NCBI RefSeq assembly: GCF_006440775.1
Contig: NZ_VFTZ01000007.1
Coordinates: 220,796-284,795 of the forward strand
From: Mesorhizobium sp. B2-7-2
GTDB taxonomy: Bacteria; Pseudomonadota; Alphaproteobacteria; Rhizobiales; Rhizobiaceae
Direction: 5' to 3'
Length of the DNA stretch: 64,000 bases
A program made the position numbers and the translations under genes. The notes beneath the pieces were generated by a model that made no database searches, was not told the DNA's origin, and saw nothing but the letters and a program-made list of their open reading frames with translations. Shown in pieces: positions 61,937 to 64,000 of this stretch; position 1 is the stretch's first letter; each line of letters begins with the position of its first letter.

Positions 61937-62923
61937 TCAAACGGTCACGACGATCTTGCCGAACTGTTCGCCTGCTTCCAGAAAGCGGTGCGCCTCGGCG
62001 ATCTTCTCGAACGAAAACGTCCTGGCGATGACCGGCTTCAACGCGCCTGATGCGAGGCCGTCGAGGATGAAGCGCTTGGCGGCTTCCAGCCGTATCGGAT
62101 CGCCGGTGATCTCGTGGACGAGGTAGCCGCGCAGCGTCAGCGTCTTCGCCAGGACATCGGGCAGCGGGAACGGCGTCGGCTCGGGGCTGAGGCCGCCATA
62201 TTCGATGAGAATGCCGCCGCGCGCCATCGCGGCCGTCAGCGGCGTGAAGATCGGACCGCCGACCGCGTCGAGGACGACGCGCACGCCTTGCGGTGCGATC
62301 TCCGTCAGCCTCGCTTCGATATCCTCCTCGGCCAAGGCCAACACATGCACCGCGCCGGCATCGAGCAGCGCCATCTTCTTGGCCGATGTTCGGGTGACGG
62401 CGATCGGCACCGCACCAATTCTGTTGGCGATCTGGATGGCGGCCAGTCCGACGCTGCTCGAGGCCGCGGTGATGACGACGGGCTCGCCGCGGCGGAGACG
62501 GGCGATATCGACAAGCGCGCCATAGGCGGTGAGATATTGCATCCATGTCGCGGCGGCGGCTTCGAACGAAAGCGATGGCGGATGTTTCACCACAAGCTCG
62601 GCCGGAAAATTCACCAGCTGGCCATAGGCCGGCCAGCGCGCCATCGAGCGCGGCGGGATGATGCTGACCACATCGCCTTGCGTGATGCCTTCCACGCCGG
62701 CTCCCACCGCCTCGACGATCCCCGCCGCTTCGAGGCCGAGGCCGGACGGCAGCGTCGGCGTCTCGATGTAAGAGCCGCTGCGCATCGAGGCTTCGGCGCG
62801 GTTCAAGCCCAGCGCCCTGACGCGGATCCGCACCTCGCCGGGGCCTGGCGACGGAACATCCATATCTTCGATGCGAAGCACCTCGGGACCGCCGTGACTG
62901 TGAAAGCGAACAACCCTTGCCAT
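61937..62923 (-). CDS. Zinc-independent MDR-type quinone/alkene reductase
   Basis: A 328-residue medium-chain dehydrogenase of the quinone oxidoreductase branch. GLGLEAAGIVEAVGAGV near 62-78, VVITAASSSVGLAAIQIANR near 150 (cofactor site) and an ending FGKIVVTV are typical; the zinc cysteines are absent. It is divergent from a LysR regulator. Substrate unknown. Confidence 0.87.
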   Translation of the reverse strand: MARVVRFHSHGGPEVLRIEDMDVPSPGPGEVRIRVRALGLNRAEASMRSGSYIETPTLPSGLGLEAAGIVEAVGAGVEGITQGDVVSIIPPRSMARWPAYGQLVNFPAELVVKHPPSLSFEAAAATWMQYLTAYGALVDIARLRRGEPVVITAASSSVGLAAIQIANRIGAVPIAVTRTSAKKMALLDAGAVHVLALAEEDIEARLTEIAPQGVRVVLDAVGGPIFTPLTAAMARGGILIEYGGLSPEPTPFPLPDVLAKTLTLRGYLVHEITGDPIRLEAAKRFILDGLASGALKPVIARTFSFEKIAEAHRFLEAGEQFGKIVVTV

Positions 62924-63024
62924 CCTGAAACTCCAAACCGAACCGATGGAATGGACTATGCAGCGGTATCGAGAACCGATAAATCGCCACGCAGGCAGAA
63001 CAGTCGAAACATTTGGTTTTGAAT

Positions 63025-63927
63025 ATGGATCGCCTCGAAAGCATGGAAGTGTTCGTCAAAGCTGTCGATCTCGGCTCGTTCGCGGCCGCCGCGGCGGCGC
63101 TCGACCTGTCGGGGCCGATGGTCGGCAAGCATGTCCGCTTCCTCGAAGAGCGGCTCGGCATGCGGCTCATCAACCGCACCACGCGCCGGCAGAGCCTAAC
63201 CGATTTCGGGCGCGCTTATTACGAGCGCTGCCGGATCGTGCTGGCCGAAGCGCAAGCGGCCGATGCATTGGCAGCCGACCAGTTGTCCGAGCCGCGCGGC
63301 ACACTGCGCGTGACGATGCCGGCGCATTTCGGTCGCCACTGCGTCACGCCGATCCTAATCGAGCTGGCACGGCGTTATCCGACGCTGGAATTGGACCTGT
63401 CGCTCAGCGATCGCTTCGCCGACCTCGTCGAGGACGGTTTCGACCTGGCGATCCGTACCGGCACGCTGGATGACAGGGCCGGCATCATCGCGCGCCGCGT
63501 CGCGCGCCAGCGCATGATCGTCTGCGCGTCGCCGTCCTACATCGAAAGCTTCGGCCGACCGCTTCGGCCCGAAGACATCGCCAGCCATCAGGCGATCGTC
63601 TACCGGCGGCTCGGCCACGTGCTGCAGCCATGGTTGTTTACGCGCGACGATGACTCGGTGACGCAGATCGCCCCCGCCGGCCGGCTGCGGCTCGACGACC
63701 TCGACGCCATCGCCGATGCGGCAACCGACGGCATGGGACTGGCCTGGCTGCCATACTGGCTGGTGCGACAACGCGTCGAGGGCGGCACACTGGTCCGCCT
63801 GCTGCCTGAGCAACGGGACTATCTCTACGACTGCCATGCGCTCCGGCTGCAGGCGCCGCATCTGCCGCTGAAAGTGCGGCTGGCCATCGACGCGCTGGCG
63901 GCGGGATTGCCGAAGATGATGAGCTAG
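63025..63927 (+). CDS. LysR-family transcriptional regulator
   Basis: A 300-residue regulator with N-terminal winged helix (LGSFAAAAAALDLSGPMVGK, RLINRTTRRQSLTDFG) and a two-lobed inducer domain (LDLSLSDRFADLVEDGFDLA). It belongs to the group near dehydrogenase genes and probably regulates the divergent quinone reductase gene 101 bases away. ATG at 63025 gives the normal LysR N-terminus. Confidence 0.88.
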   Translation: MDRLESMEVFVKAVDLGSFAAAAAALDLSGPMVGKHVRFLEERLGMRLINRTTRRQSLTDFGRAYYERCRIVLAEAQAADALAADQLSEPRGTLRVTMPAHFGRHCVTPILIELARRYPTLELDLSLSDRFADLVEDGFDLAIRTGTLDDRAGIIARRVARQRMIVCASPSYIESFGRPLRPEDIASHQAIVYRRLGHVLQPWLFTRDDDSVTQIAPAGRLRLDDLDAIADAATDGMGLAWLPYWLVRQRVEGGTLVRLLPEQRDYLYDCHALRLQAPHLPLKVRLAIDALAAGLPKMMS

Positions 63928-63930
63928 TGG

Positions 63931-64000
63931 CGCTGCACAGGGACTTTGACCGGTCGGCTCTGTTTGCGTTGGCAGGCGGCATGCCTTGGAGATTGGCCGA
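63931..64000. repeat. Family C tail in inverted orientation
   Basis: The reverse complement reads CGGCCAATCTCC, then GCATGCC, CTGCCAACGCAAA, CAGAGCCGACCGGTCAAA, nearly the same as 37911-37983. It runs to the window edge and may continue beyond it. Confidence 0.7.

Overview
The window looks like chromosomal or large-replicon DNA from a GC-rich alphaproteobacterium of the order Hyphomicrobiales, most likely Mesorhizobium or a close relative. The reasons are high GC throughout, GlnT-type gamma-glutamylmethylamide synthetase, a small RibH2-type lumazine synthase under an FMN riboswitch, a DUF1127 protein, a fused LplT-PlsC-acyl-ACP synthetase protein, and three families of intergenic palindromic repeats of the kind common in rhizobial genomes. 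The genus is inferred from remembered family resemblance; no search was run.

The left 24.7 kb is a nearly self-contained methylated-amine island. Trimethylamine is oxidised to the N-oxide by Tmm (210-1568), the N-oxide is demethylated by Tdm (20252-22621), dimethylamine is attacked by the haem/PAS-type oxidase DmmABC with the aminomethyltransferase-like DmmD (2860-6637), and monomethylamine enters the N-methylglutamate pathway through GmaS, MgsABC and MgdABCD (10377-19990). An XRE-cupin regulator is divergent from tmm. Two APC-family permeases (7822-9228 and 22988-24697) are candidate uptake systems. The first is preceded by three very small membrane proteins (6923-7809), which I regard as the least explained part of the island. 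Almost identical 26-bp motifs lie upstream of dmmD and of tdm.

From 24.7 to 36.3 kb there is an RND efflux operon (tetR, membrane-fusion lipoprotein, pump) read leftward, an acyl-CoA synthetase, a SorC-family regulator with a bifunctional aldolase/short-chain dehydrogenase, and a DinJ/YafQ-type toxin-antitoxin pair. The TA pair sits between two copies of the last 33 bases of the aldolase/dehydrogenase gene, which suggests a gene-end insertion.

From 36.5 to 47.2 kb come a D-Ala-D-Ala ligase, a winged-helix/TPR regulator, a DUF1127 protein, and a ribose-type ABC transporter divergent from mtnK-mtnA. Back-to-back promoters with 17-bp spacers can be read between transporter and kinase, and the set looks like a methylthioribose import and salvage unit. 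The FMN riboswitch and ribH2 follow.

From 47.2 kb to the end there are an autotransporter with a propeller-like passenger, a FadR-type regulator, a class II fructose-bisphosphate aldolase, an MgtC-family protein, a protein methyltransferase/erythromycin-esterase fusion, the large lysophospholipid acylation protein behind three TGAAC-N3-GTTCA operators, and a set of small metabolic genes with their own AraC and LysR regulators. No rRNA, tRNA, CRISPR array, transposase or phage gene was recognised.
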